From Ruminococcaceae bacterium FB2012 (GTDB taxonomy: Bacteria > Bacillota > Clostridia > Oscillospirales > Ruminococcaceae): DNA of 64,000 nt. How positions within the stretch are numbered: the stretch's first letter is position 1; the number at the start of each line of letters is the position of its first letter. This document shows, in pieces, positions 17,652 to 26,349 of the stretch. The translations under genes and the position numbers were made by a program. The stretch spans positions 1-64,000 of the forward strand of contig FMXS01000011.1 in assembly GCA_900104495.1 (NCBI GenBank). Direction: 5' to 3'. The notes beneath the pieces are model-generated. The model was not told the origin of the DNA, searched no databases, and saw only the letters and a program-made list of their open reading frames with translations.

Positions 17652-18152
17652 ATGAAGCTGATGGTCATTATTCTTAACAAGCTGGAGGCTATGGAATTTC
17701 TGCTGGAGGGACTTTCGGCGGCGGGCATCGGCGGTGCGACGATCATTGAATCGTCGGGATTGGCTATGACGCTCAACAAGCTGGACAGTTCCTTTGTGAG
17801 CTCGTCTATCAGAGCGCTTTTCAGCTCAAATAACGACGAGGACAACCGGACGATCATATCCGTTATCCGCAACGACCAGCTGGAGATCGCCCGTAAGGTG
17901 ATATACAGCACGGTGGGTGACCTTTCCATGCCCAACACGGGCATCCTCTTTACTTTGCCTATCGATTTTGCGGAGGGCATCAAGAAAAACAGAGGAACGA
18001 TCATGGGCACTCCCGAGGAAATAAACGAAGCGCGTGAGGCGGAGAAAAAGGCGGCAGAGGAAGCCAACGACCCGATCTTTTTAAGCAAGAAGGACAGGAA
18101 AGGGCGTAAGAAGAAGGCCGAAAAGGAAGAGGAAACTCCGAAGTCCGAATGA
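17652..18152 (+). CDS. Possible PII-like (GlnB-fold) protein
   Basis: Cytoplasmic protein of 166 residues. The first 110 residues resemble the PII superfamily ferredoxin-like fold: a strand MKLMVIILNKLEAMEFLLEG, a helix, AGIGGATIIESSGLA, and a later strand with TGILFTLPIDFAEGI. The usual T-loop tyrosine is not evident. The last 50 residues are charged and lysine/glutamate rich. GGAGGGAGAACGGGCTA precedes ATG 17652. The fold assignment is from pattern only; a ligand cannot be named. It ends the short plus-strand group that precedes nusA. Confidence 0.55.
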   Translation: MKLMVIILNKLEAMEFLLEGLSAAGIGGATIIESSGLAMTLNKLDSSFVSSSIRALFSSNNDEDNRTIISVIRNDQLEIARKVIYSTVGDLSMPNTGILFTLPIDFAEGIKKNRGTIMGTPEEINEAREAEKKAAEEANDPIFLSKKDRKGRKKKAEKEEETPKSE

Positions 18153-18224
18153 TATGTGCATCAAATGTCCGAGCAATGTTTACAGAAAGTTAATATAACA
18201 GGGCAAAAAACTTCCCTTTTGCTA

Positions 18225-18253
18225 TTGCAAAGTGCGGAAAAACGTGGTATAAT
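18225..18253 (+). promoter_or_regulatory. SigA-type promoter for the nusA operon
   Basis: TTGCAA (18225-18230), a 17-bp spacer and TATAAT (18248-18253). The expected transcript start is near 18260, about 115 bases upstream of nusA and directly before a terminator-shaped hairpin. Confidence 0.85.
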
Positions 18254-18270
18254 ACTGTATGATATCGTAG

Positions 18271-18323
18271 AAAGGCTGGAAACAAAAAGTTCCGGCCTTT
18301 TTTATGGGCGGAAAAATCCGCCC
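18271..18323 (+). terminator. Leader terminator hairpin plus second hairpin before nusA
   Basis: AAAGGCTGGAA/TTCCGGCCTTT (18271-18281 with 18290-18300, one G-U pair, 8-nt loop) is followed by a T-run, the shape of an intrinsic terminator. A second stem GGGCGGA-AAAA-TCCGCCC (18306-18323) follows at once. Both lie between the nusA promoter and gene, so most initiating transcripts should meet them. This suggests attenuation, possibly autogenous control by NusA. Confidence 0.78.
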
Positions 18324-18375
18324 GCAAAGATAAATAATGATAAAAAAGACTGATTGAAAGGAATGGTCGGGAAAA

Positions 18376-19455
18376 ATGAACAAGGAATTTTTTGAGGCTC
18401 TGAGCCTGCTGCAGAAGGAGAACGACATCGACGCCGAGACGCTGATCGAATCGGTGAAGTCGGGCATCGTCAAGGCTATCAAGAAGGATTACCCCAACAG
18501 CCAGAATATCTCGGTGGAGATCGACCCGGAAAGCGGAAAGTTCGAGATGAAGATCCTCAAGGATATCGTAGAGGGCGAGCCGGAGGATCCCGACAACCAG
18601 ATCAGCATCGATGAGGCAAGAACGATCTCAAAGAGATCGAGAGTGGGCGGCGTCTGCGAGATCAAGCTCAACCCGGCGAAGTTCGGCAGAGTAGCGGCGC
18701 AGAACGCAAAGCAGTCCATAAAGAAGGATATCAAGGATAAGGAAAGAGAAAAGCTGCTGGAGCAGTACAAGGACAAGGTGTTCAGATGCGTTCCGGCAAC
18801 TGTTCAGAAGGTGGAGCCCAACACCCTCAATGCGGTGGTGACCATCGACAAGAACGAGGTCTACTTCATCCGCAAGGAGCAGATCCCCGGAGAGGTCCTC
18901 AAGCCGGGAGACGTTATCCAGGTGTATGTTGTGGGCACTTCGGCCCCGGACAAGAAGCCTTCCATCAGGATCTCCAGGACCCACAGGGAGCTGGTCAAGA
19001 GGCTGCTGGAGAAGGAAGTCCCCGAGATCTACGACGGCATCGTGGAGATCAAGGCGATCTCCAGAGTCGCAGGCGCAAGGTCGAAGGTGGCAGTCACCAG
19101 CAACGACCCGAACGTTGATCCTATCGGCGCCTGCATTGGACCCGGCAAAAGCAGGCTCTCGGCTATAATCAACGAGCTGAAGGGCGAGAAGATCGACATC
19201 ATCCAGTGGAGCGAGGATCCCGCAGAGTTCATCGCGCGGGCGCTGGCTCACGCGGAGGTGCTGAGCGTCGAGGTCTTCGAGGAGGACGAAAGAAAGGAGT
19301 GCAAGGTGATCGTTCCCAACGATCAGCTTTCGCTTGCGATCGGCAACAAGGGCCAGAACGCCAAGCTGGCCGCCGGCCTTACGGGCTACAGGATAGACAT
19401 CCTGCCGGAGCATCCGCTGCCTGCGGATGACGCGGACGACGAAGAGGAAGAATAA
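18376..19455 (+). CDS. nusA: Transcription termination/antitermination factor NusA
   Basis: RNA-polymerase-binding elongation factor, 359 residues, the usual Firmicutes length. Domains in order are the N-terminal polymerase-binding domain (1-125), S1 (about 133-200, VFRCVPATVQKVEPN) and two KH domains (about 205-345). The KH signatures are DPIGACIGPGKSRL and LSLAIGNKGQNAKLAAGLTG. The C-terminus is acidic. It opens the block nusA-ylxR-rplGA-infB; rimP, which normally precedes nusA, is absent from this position. The leader carries a terminator hairpin, so expression is likely attenuated. Confidence 0.97.
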   Translation: MNKEFFEALSLLQKENDIDAETLIESVKSGIVKAIKKDYPNSQNISVEIDPESGKFEMKILKDIVEGEPEDPDNQISIDEARTISKRSRVGGVCEIKLNPAKFGRVAAQNAKQSIKKDIKDKEREKLLEQYKDKVFRCVPATVQKVEPNTLNAVVTIDKNEVYFIRKEQIPGEVLKPGDVIQVYVVGTSAPDKKPSIRISRTHRELVKRLLEKEVPEIYDGIVEIKAISRVAGARSKVAVTSNDPNVDPIGACIGPGKSRLSAIINELKGEKIDIIQWSEDPAEFIARALAHAEVLSVEVFEEDERKECKVIVPNDQLSLAIGNKGQNAKLAAGLTGYRIDILPEHPLPADDADDEEEE

Positions 19456-19456
19456 A

Positions 19457-19723
19457 ATGAAGGTGAAGAAGATCCCCATGAGGATGTGCCTCGGCTGCAA
19501 TGAAATGAAGCCCAAGAAGGAGCTTATCAGAGTAGTGAAAAACAGCGAGGGAGCTGTTTCGCTGGATCTGACAGGCAGAGCCGCAGGGCGCGGGGCATAC
19601 ATCTGCAGGGACATCGAATGCTTCAGAAAGGCACGGAAGGCTCATCGGTTCGAGAAGAGCTTCGAGTGCAGGATAGATGACGCTGTCTACGACAGCATGG
19701 AGGCGGAGCTTGATGAAGGATAA
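19457..19723 (+). CDS. ylxR: YlxR/RnpM family RNA-binding protein
   Basis: Small basic protein of 88 residues in the DUF448 family. The N-terminal signature is RMCLGCNEMKPKKELIRVV, and GRGAYIC carries the conserved fold motif. Family members bind RNA and have been linked to RNase P regulation. ATG 19457 starts one base after the nusA stop; codons upstream overlap nusA and lack a better ribosome site. Its end overlaps the next gene by 11 bp, so the two are translationally coupled. Confidence 0.93.
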   Translation: MKVKKIPMRMCLGCNEMKPKKELIRVVKNSEGAVSLDLTGRAAGRGAYICRDIECFRKARKAHRFEKSFECRIDDAVYDSMEAELDEG

Positions 19724-20030
19724 GACGGGTCTGCTGACCATGTGCAAAAAGGCGGGACGGCTGGTGACGGGAATGGACATGGCAAAGGATGCGTGCAGGA
19801 ACGGTACGGCCTTTGCGGTATTCACGGCATCGGATCTGTCGGAGAAGAGCTTGAAGGAGATCAGATTCCACTGCGGGCAGGGCGGAGTTCCGCTTTACGC
19901 CTCGGGGATGACGATGGACGAGATCGGCACGGCTCTGGGAAAGCGCAGCGGGATAATCGCTGTGACGGACAAGGGCTTTGCGGCAGGTCTTTCCAAGGGG
20001 CTTGTTCCGGCGGACACAACAGAGAAGTAA
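19713..20030 (+). CDS. rplGA: L7Ae-family ribosomal protein (YlxQ-like)
   Basis: Protein of 105 residues of the L7Ae/L30e/S12e/Gadd45 type, which binds kink-turn RNA. KTGLLTMCKKAGRLVTGMD is the typical start, and a middle segment AVFTASDLSEKSLKEI and late KRSGIIAVTDKGFA follow the fold. The start is ATG 19713, with GGAGGCGGAGCT upstream; earlier in-frame codons lie deep in ylxR. Its position between ylxR and infB is the conserved one. Confidence 0.9.
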   Translation: MKDKTGLLTMCKKAGRLVTGMDMAKDACRNGTAFAVFTASDLSEKSLKEIRFHCGQGGVPLYASGMTMDEIGTALGKRSGIIAVTDKGFAAGLSKGLVPADTTEK

Positions 20031-20055
20031 CCGATCGAATGGAGGAAATCAATAT

Positions 20056-22584
20056 ATGGCAGTAAAGAAATACAAGCTGAACGAACTTGCGAAGGATCTG
20101 AAGCTGTCCAACGCGGAGGTCATCGAGTGCCTGGGGGCACTGGGCGGCGATGCCAAGAAAACGGTATCGGCGCTGGCTCCCGAAGAGGTTAGCTATGTTT
20201 TTGAATTTTTCACTCAGAAGAATCAGGTGGAGAACTTCAACGCATATTTTGCGGCGAACGTTGCACCCGAGGGCGTGACTGCAAAGAAGAAGCCGGCTCC
20301 CAAGACCGAGGAAAAGAAGGAAGAGCCCAAGGCGGAGGAGAAGAAGCCCGCTGCCAAGGCTTCCGAGGTCAAAGCTCCCGAGGTCAAGGCCGAAGCCGAA
20401 AAGGAAACTCCCAAGGCCGAGGAGAAGAAGCCGGCAGAAGCTGCACCTTCGGAGCAGGCGAAGAAGACCGAGCGCCGCAAGGAGCAGAAGAAGCAGGCCA
20501 AGAAGCAGGATCACGGCGTAAAGACCTTCATCGGAGGCTCCAAGAGCGGCAGCACCGACGAGGGCTACACGGTATCCGAGGCCGGCGACAGCGGCAAGGG
20601 CAAGAACGTGGATACAAGAGGCAGCTATGTTGAGCTGGATAAATACAACGAGAAGTACGACAACCTTGCCAACACCAAGCAGAACCGCAGCAAGGATACC
20701 TTCCAGAAGAAGCAGAAGCTGACTCAGAAGTCCCAGCAGTACAAGAAGCAGCTCAAGCAGAGCGCCAAGAGACGCGAGGGCGAGAGCGAGAAGGAGAGAC
20801 TGCGCCGTCTTGAACTGGAGAAGGCAAGAAAGCAGCAGCTGAAGGTGCTGATCCCGGACGAGATCGTGGTATCGGAGCTGGCTTCAAGGCTGAAGGTAAC
20901 TGTCACCGAGGTCATCAAGAAGCTGATGGGCCTGGGCGTTATGGCGTCCATAAACGAGACCGTGGACTTCGACACGGCGGCGCTGGTAGCGGAAGAACTG
21001 GGCGCCAAGGTTGAGAAGGAAGTCATCGTTACCATTGAGGAGAGGCTTATCACCGATGAGGCAGACAGCGAAGAGGATCTGGAAGAGAGAAGCCCTGTTG
21101 TCGTTGTTATGGGTCACGTCGATCACGGCAAGACCTCTATCCTCGACAGGATCAGACACGCTAACGTAGCCGAGGGCGAAGCGGGAGGCATCACCCAGCA
21201 CATCGGCGCTTATCAGGTATACTACAACAACAAGAAGATCACCTTCCTGGACACTCCGGGACACGAAGCCTTCACGGCTATGAGAGCGAGAGGCGCCAAC
21301 GTTACGGATATAGCTATCCTCGTTGTGGCGGCTGACGACGGCATCATGCCGCAGACGGTGGAGTCCATCAACCACGCCAAGGCGGCGGGAGTTTCCATTA
21401 TCGTTGCGATCAATAAAATGGATAAGGAAGGCGCGGACGCCGAAAGAGTAAAGCAGGAGCTCACCGAGCACAGCCTGGTAGTCGAGGAATGGGGCGGCGA
21501 TGTTATCGCGGTGCCCGTATCGGCCAAGACCGGTCAGGGCATTGACGAGCTGCTGGAGAACATACTGTTGGTAGCCGAGGTGAAGGAGCTGAAAGCCAAT
21601 CCTCACAAGGCGGCCAAGGGAACGGTCATCGAGGCCAAGCTGGACAAGGGCAAGGGCCCCACTGCCACCCTGCTGGTGGAGGGCGGAACTCTGCACACCG
21701 GCGATGTCATCATCGCGGGCACTGCCGTGGGCCGTGTAAGGACCATGACCAACGACAAGGGTCACAAGATAGACAAGGCGGGCCCCTCGACTCCCGTAGA
21801 GATCACGGGACTTGCGGAGGTGCCCATGAGCGGCGACACCTTCAATGCTGTTGCGGACGAGAAGCTGGCAAGAGAGCTTGTTGAGCAGAGAAAGCATCAG
21901 GCGAAGGAAGAGGAATTCAAGAAGGTGAGCAAGGTTACTCTCGACAATCTGTTCAGTCAGATCAGCGAGGGCGAGATGAAGGAACTGCCTATCATCGTAA
22001 AGGCGGACGTTCAGGGCTCGGTGGAGGCTGTAAAGCAGAGCCTGGAGAAGATCTCCAACGACGAGGTAAGAGTAAGGGTCATCCACGGGGCTGTGGGTGC
22101 CGTGAACGAGAGCGACGTTATGCTGGCCAACGCATCCAACGCGATAATCGTCGGATTCAACGTGCGTCCCGACCCTGTTGCCAAGGAGCAGGCGGAGAGA
22201 GACGGTGTGGATATCCGTCTTTACAGGATAATCTACGATGCGATCGAAGAGATCACCACGGCCATGAAGGGTATGCTGGCGCCGAAGTTCCGGGAGATCG
22301 ATACTGCCCGCGTGGAAGTGCGTCAGGTATACAAGATCAGCTCCGTCGGCAACGTTGCGGGATGCTATGTCCTCAGCGGCAAGATCGGCAGGAACGATCT
22401 TATCAGAGTTGTGCGTGACGGCATAATCATCGCGGACGACAAGATGAGCTCCCTCAAGCGTTTCAAGGACGACGTCAAGGAAGTAGCCGAGGGCTACGAG
22501 TGCGGTATCACCCTGGAGAAGTTCACCGACATCAAGGAAGGCGACATCTTCGAGGGTTACATCATGGAGGAATACCGCGAATAA
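20056..22584 (+). CDS. infB: Translation initiation factor IF-2
   Basis: GTPase that brings initiator tRNA to the 30S subunit, 842 residues. An IF2N motif (YKLNELAKDLKLSNAEVIE) opens the protein, then a long Lys/Glu/Ala-rich linker (about 80-240) and a second IF2N near 275. The G domain has GHVDHGKT (353-360), DTPGHEAF and NKMD, followed by domains II to IV with the C-terminal fMet-tRNA-binding domain ending in EGYIMEEYRE. GGAGGAAATCAATAT precedes ATG 20056. The linker composition is normal for clostridial IF-2. Confidence 0.97.
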   Translation: MAVKKYKLNELAKDLKLSNAEVIECLGALGGDAKKTVSALAPEEVSYVFEFFTQKNQVENFNAYFAANVAPEGVTAKKKPAPKTEEKKEEPKAEEKKPAAKASEVKAPEVKAEAEKETPKAEEKKPAEAAPSEQAKKTERRKEQKKQAKKQDHGVKTFIGGSKSGSTDEGYTVSEAGDSGKGKNVDTRGSYVELDKYNEKYDNLANTKQNRSKDTFQKKQKLTQKSQQYKKQLKQSAKRREGESEKERLRRLELEKARKQQLKVLIPDEIVVSELASRLKVTVTEVIKKLMGLGVMASINETVDFDTAALVAEELGAKVEKEVIVTIEERLITDEADSEEDLEERSPVVVVMGHVDHGKTSILDRIRHANVAEGEAGGITQHIGAYQVYYNNKKITFLDTPGHEAFTAMRARGANVTDIAILVVAADDGIMPQTVESINHAKAAGVSIIVAINKMDKEGADAERVKQELTEHSLVVEEWGGDVIAVPVSAKTGQGIDELLENILLVAEVKELKANPHKAAKGTVIEAKLDKGKGPTATLLVEGGTLHTGDVIIAGTAVGRVRTMTNDKGHKIDKAGPSTPVEITGLAEVPMSGDTFNAVADEKLARELVEQRKHQAKEEEFKKVSKVTLDNLFSQISEGEMKELPIIVKADVQGSVEAVKQSLEKISNDEVRVRVIHGAVGAVNESDVMLANASNAIIVGFNVRPDPVAKEQAERDGVDIRLYRIIYDAIEEITTAMKGMLAPKFREIDTARVEVRQVYKISSVGNVAGCYVLSGKIGRNDLIRVVRDGIIIADDKMSSLKRFKDDVKEVAEGYECGITLEKFTDIKEGDIFEGYIMEEYRE

Positions 22585-22762
22585 GTCCTGCCGCGGGTCC
22601 TACCGCGGACGGCGGGATTCCCCCACCCGCACGGCTTTGTGCGGGACGGGTACTTTGCTTTCCCTCCCCGGAGGGGAGGGGGAGAGATTTGTTCAGAGCT
22701 GTAAAAATGTACCTGACGGAAAACCTTTCCGGACTTGATTTTCAGATTTAGGAGGTAATACT
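22585..22762 (+). other. Hairpin-rich spacer between infB and rimP
   Basis: A 178-bp gap with several stems: a CCGCGG pair (22592-22610), CCCGCAC-ggcttt-GTGCGGG (near 22626-22645), and CCCTCCCCGGAGGGGAGGG (near 22662). No stem has a following T-run and no clear promoter was found. It is much longer than the other gaps of this operon, which fits rimP having been moved here. Confidence 0.5.
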
Positions 22763-23227
22763 ATGGCAACGGTTGATAAAGTAAGAGAACTGGCGCAGCC
22801 GATCTGCGACGAACTGGGGCTGTTCCTTTGGGACGTAAGGTTTGAAAAAGAGGGCGCCTCCTGGTATCTGAAAGTGCTTATCGACAAGGACGGCGGCGTG
22901 GATATGAACGACTGCGAAGCGGTGACAAGGCCTTTGAACAAGCTCCTGGACGAGACCGACCCGATACAGCAGAGCTATATCTTAGAGGTGGGAAGTCCCG
23001 GGCTGGGGCGGGAGCTTCGCAGGCCCGAGCATTTCATCGTCTGCATCGGCGACGAGGTGCGGGTGCGGACTATCCGTCCCGTGAACGGCGAGCGGGATTT
23101 CATCGGCATACTCTACAGCTATGAAAAGAACGAGTTCGTCATCGCCCAATCCGAGGACGAGGCCGACAGGCTGACCTTCAAGACGGCGGACTGCGCCTAT
23201 GTCAAACTGAATGACGATGTTTTTTAA
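22763..23227 (+). CDS. rimP: Ribosome maturation factor RimP
   Basis: 30S assembly factor of 154 residues. The N-terminal domain has VRELAQPICDELGLFLWDV and WYLKVLIDKDGGVDMNDCE, and the conserved joint SYILEVGSPGLGRELRRPEH is nearly exact. The C-terminal SH3-like domain follows. AGGAGGTAATACT precedes ATG 22763. In most Firmicutes rimP is the first gene before nusA; here it lies between infB and rbfA after a hairpin-rich gap. Confidence 0.96.
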   Translation: MATVDKVRELAQPICDELGLFLWDVRFEKEGASWYLKVLIDKDGGVDMNDCEAVTRPLNKLLDETDPIQQSYILEVGSPGLGRELRRPEHFIVCIGDEVRVRTIRPVNGERDFIGILYSYEKNEFVIAQSEDEADRLTFKTADCAYVKLNDDVF

Positions 23228-23291
23228 CGCTGCCTGTTTTCAGACAGCGCGGAGCTGTGATCTCCGGATTAAGATTTGATAGGAGTATAAA

Positions 23292-23708
23292 ATGGCATCA
23301 CACAAGGCAGGACGGATGTCCGAAGATATAAGAAGGATAATCTCCGGGAAGATGAGAGATCTCAAGGACCCGAGGATAAACGGCGGCGAGATGCTCACGG
23401 TGGTGAGATGCGAAGTCGCTCACGACGGCAGTTTCTGCAAGGTCTATATTTCCTCACTGGAGGGAATGGAAAAGGCCAAGCAGGCGGTGAAGGGCTTTGA
23501 GAGCGCGTCGGGGTTCCTCAAAAGGGAGATATCCAACGTGCTGGGGCTGAGAAAGGCCCCGGAGCTGAAATTCATCGCGGACGATTCTGCGGAGTATTCC
23601 GCGAGGATATTTGAAAAGCTGAAAAACATCAAGCCGGAGGAAGAAGAACCGTCCGAGGATCCTGACGAGGACGAAGACGGCGAAGAAGACTTTGGCGATG
23701 AGGACTGA
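23292..23708 (+). CDS. rbfA: 30S ribosome-binding factor A
   Basis: Cold-shock 30S assembly factor, 138 residues. The KH-type fold is shown by MSEDIRRIISGKMRDLKDPR, LTVVRCEVAHDGSFCKVYIS and LGLRKAPELKFIADDSAEYS. The C-terminus has an acidic extension of about 25 residues. A ribosome site GATAGGAG precedes ATG 23292. The end overlaps tatD by 11 bp, so they are coupled. Confidence 0.95.
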   Translation: MASHKAGRMSEDIRRIISGKMRDLKDPRINGGEMLTVVRCEVAHDGSFCKVYISSLEGMEKAKQAVKGFESASGFLKREISNVLGLRKAPELKFIADDSAEYSARIFEKLKNIKPEEEEPSEDPDEDEDGEEDFGDED

Positions 23709-24480
23709 ATACTACGACATCGGTCTGAACCTGTTTTCCTCGCAGTTCCGCGACAGCGAGGAGATACTGCGGGGCGCTCACGAAGCGGGTGTCCAGGTGA
23801 TAATAACGGGTTCGGACATGGAAAGCAGTGAAAAGGCGGCGGAGTTCGTCAGCACTCACGACTGCTATGCCACGGCGGGGATACACCCTCACGGGGCGGA
23901 CAGGGCGCGGGAGCGTGATTTTCTCCGGCTTAAAGAGCTGTATAAAAACGAAAGGGTCATAGCCGTTGGTGAATGCGGCCTTGATTATGACAGGATGTTT
24001 TCCTCAAAGGAAAACCAGCTTGAATGTCTGCGGAGGCATATCGCGCTGGCGGAGGAAACGGGTCTGCCCATGTTCCTTCACGAGCGGGAGGCTCACGGGG
24101 ACACGGTGAAGCTGTTCAAAGAACACCCGGAGCTTTGTTCACGGTCGGTGATACACTGCTTTACGAGCGGTGCGGAGGCCGTGAAGGAATACCTTGAAAT
24201 GGGCTTTTACATCGGAGTGACGGGGTGGATCTGCGACGAGCGCCGTGCGGACAGTCTGCGTGAAGCGGTGAAGTTCATCCCGAAGGACCGCATCATGGCG
24301 GAAACGGACGCGCCCTATCTGAAGCCCCGGGGCATCAAGGGTCTTGGGCGGATAAATCTGCCGCAGTATGTAAAATATGTGGCGGCGGAGCTGGCGGTGC
24401 GGATGGGCATCGGCGAGGAGGAGCTGAAAAGGCATCTCAAAGAAAACACCGAGAGGTTTTTCGGCATAGAAGGAGCATAG
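23698..24480 (+). CDS. tatD: TatD-type metal-dependent DNase
   Basis: TIM-barrel metal hydrolase of 260 residues. It begins YYDIGLNLFSSQF, the true TatD N-terminus rather than the TatD-like YcfH/YabD form. Later metal ligands are GIHPHGA, VGECGLDYDR, FLHERE, SVIHCFTS and AETDAPYL. TatD acts as a 3'-5' exonuclease in DNA repair. Start ATG 23698 lies inside the end of rbfA; a TTG two codons earlier is possible. It stops two bases before nrnA. Confidence 0.93.
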   Translation: MRTEYYDIGLNLFSSQFRDSEEILRGAHEAGVQVIITGSDMESSEKAAEFVSTHDCYATAGIHPHGADRARERDFLRLKELYKNERVIAVGECGLDYDRMFSSKENQLECLRRHIALAEETGLPMFLHEREAHGDTVKLFKEHPELCSRSVIHCFTSGAEAVKEYLEMGFYIGVTGWICDERRADSLREAVKFIPKDRIMAETDAPYLKPRGIKGLGRINLPQYVKYVAAELAVRMGIGEEELKRHLKENTERFFGIEGA

Positions 24481-24481
24481 T

Positions 24482-25429
24482 ATGACATTTGAAGAGATCG
24501 GCAGATTTTTGGAGGAGCACGACTGCTTCACGATACTGACTCACAGGAGCCCCGACGGCGACACTCTCGGGGCCGGCTTTGCGCTGTGGAATTATCTCAG
24601 CGACATGGGCAAGAAGGCCAGAGTGCTGAACGGCGAAGGTTTCCCCGACAGGTACGCATTTATGTATACGGGCTACGAGCCCCGGGAATTCACGGAGGAA
24701 TGCGTGATCGCGGTGGATATTGCCGACCCGAACCTGCTGGGAAGCGGGCTTGCGGAATATCAGCAGGAGGGGAAGATCGATCTCTGCATAGATCATCACA
24801 TATCGAACAAGAATTACGCGAAGCACAGCTACGTTGACGGGAAGGCCTCGGCGGCGAGCCTGATACTCTATCAGCTGTTCAAGGCCCTGGGAAGGCCCAT
24901 AAGCAGGCAGATCGCGGTCTGCCTTTACACGGGCATCGCCACCGACACGGGGTGCTTCAAGTACGAGAACACCACGCCGGAGGCGCACATCGCGGCGGCG
25001 GAGCTGATACAGTACGGCTTCGGGTTTGCGATAATCAACCGGATGATGTTCGACATCAAGAGCAAGGGCCGCATGGCGGCGGAGCATTTCGTTCAGGCGA
25101 ATATGGAGTTTTACTGTCACGACAGGTGCGCGCTTATCGCTCTCACCACGGAGATAATGGAGAAGTGCGGCATCGAGTCGGCGGAATTCGAGGGGATAGC
25201 CTCTATCCCTCTTTCCGTGGAGGGCGTGGACCTGGGAATTACCGTAAAGCAGAGGCATGAGGATGTTTTCAAGATCTCGGTGCGGACCACCGAAAAGCTG
25301 GACGCGGCGGCATTCTGCCGTCAGTTCGGCGGCGGCGGACACATCCGGGCGGCGGGCTGCGAGATAAAGGGCACCCTTGAAGAAGTCCGGGAGAAGCTGC
25401 TGGCGGCAGCCGGGGAGCTGGGACTGTGA
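24482..25429 (+). CDS. nrnA: DHH/DHHA1 bifunctional oligoribonuclease/PAP phosphatase
   Basis: Phosphoesterase of 315 residues that degrades nano-RNAs and pAp. The DHH domain has LTHRSPDGDTLGAG, AVDIADP and the CIDHHISN box (D104-H-H). The DHHA1 domain carries FGGGGHIRAAGCEI (GGGGH at 283-287). It is the usual neighbour of rbfA and truB in Firmicutes. ATG 24482 follows the tatD stop directly, and its stop overlaps truB by GTGA, so the group is a tight operon. Confidence 0.94.
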   Translation: MTFEEIGRFLEEHDCFTILTHRSPDGDTLGAGFALWNYLSDMGKKARVLNGEGFPDRYAFMYTGYEPREFTEECVIAVDIADPNLLGSGLAEYQQEGKIDLCIDHHISNKNYAKHSYVDGKASAASLILYQLFKALGRPISRQIAVCLYTGIATDTGCFKYENTTPEAHIAAAELIQYGFGFAIINRMMFDIKSKGRMAAEHFVQANMEFYCHDRCALIALTTEIMEKCGIESAEFEGIASIPLSVEGVDLGITVKQRHEDVFKISVRTTEKLDAAAFCRQFGGGGHIRAAGCEIKGTLEEVREKLLAAAGELGL

Positions 25430-26322
25430 GCGTCGGCGAGCCCTGCGGGCTGATACCCGTTTTCAAGCCGGAGGGCTGGACCTCCTTTGATGTGGTGGCG
25501 AAGCTGCGGGGGATACTTCACATCCGCAGGCTGGGCCACGCGGGGACCCTGGACCCTATGGCTGTGGGCGTACTGCCGGTATTCGTCGGCAAGGCCACAA
25601 AGGCCTGCGACATCCTGCCGGACAGCGACAAGGCCTACGAAGCGGGCTTTCGGCTGGGCGTCGTCACCGACACCCAGGATATAACGGGAAAGGTGCTTTC
25701 GGAGTCAAGCGCTCCTGCGGCGCGGGGAGATGCAGAAAACGCCCTTTCTGCCTTCCGGGGAGAGATAATGCAGATCCCGCCCATGTATTCGGCGGTGAAG
25801 GTCGGGGGCAGGAAGCTCTACGAGCTGGCCCGCGAAGGAAAAGAAGTGGAGCGTGAGCCCCGCAAAGTGACGGTCTACGAGCTTGAACTCACGGACTACG
25901 ACGAGGCCTCAAGGGAAGGGAAGCTGTTTGTTTCCTGTTCCAAGGGGACGTATATAAGAACGGTGATACACGATCTCGGCGCGGCTTTGGGCTGCGGCGG
26001 TGCGATGACCTCCCTTTGCCGTGTACGGGCGGCGGGCTTTGAGCTTTCCGAATGCTTCACTCTTGAAGAGATCGCAGCGAAGCCTGTCGATGAGGTGCTT
26101 ATGCCGCTTGAACGGGCCTTTGAGGGCTTTAAGAAGGTCAAGCTGGATCTCCGCTGTACGGGGATGTATAAAAACGGTGTCAAGCTAAGTTCCGCACAGG
26201 CGGGCCTCGGACGTGACTTCGCCGGGGACTTCTGCGTATTCGGCGCGGAGGGAGAGCTTTTGGGCATAGCCCGTCTTGACCGCGATAAGGACGAGGTCAG
26301 GGCGGTAAGGAACTTTTACTGA
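25426..26322 (+). CDS. truB: tRNA pseudouridine(55) synthase
   Basis: Enzyme that makes pseudouridine 55 in tRNA, 298 residues. The catalytic aspartate is D43 in GHAGTLDPMAVGVLPV. PPMYSAVKVGGRKLYELAR and CSKGTYIRTVIHDLG are the other family boxes. The start is GTG 25426, which overlaps the nrnA stop; no in-frame ATG lies near the family's usual N-terminus. A short PUA-like C-terminal domain is present. Confidence 0.96.
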   Translation: MSVGEPCGLIPVFKPEGWTSFDVVAKLRGILHIRRLGHAGTLDPMAVGVLPVFVGKATKACDILPDSDKAYEAGFRLGVVTDTQDITGKVLSESSAPAARGDAENALSAFRGEIMQIPPMYSAVKVGGRKLYELAREGKEVEREPRKVTVYELELTDYDEASREGKLFVSCSKGTYIRTVIHDLGAALGCGGAMTSLCRVRAAGFELSECFTLEEIAAKPVDEVLMPLERAFEGFKKVKLDLRCTGMYKNGVKLSSAQAGLGRDFAGDFCVFGAEGELLGIARLDRDKDEVRAVRNFY

Positions 26323-26349
26323 TGATATACGAGGAGCGCAGAAAGGCTT

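Noticed and set aside
26323..26349. FMN riboswitch before ribF
   Set aside because: The gap is 27 bases inside an operon.
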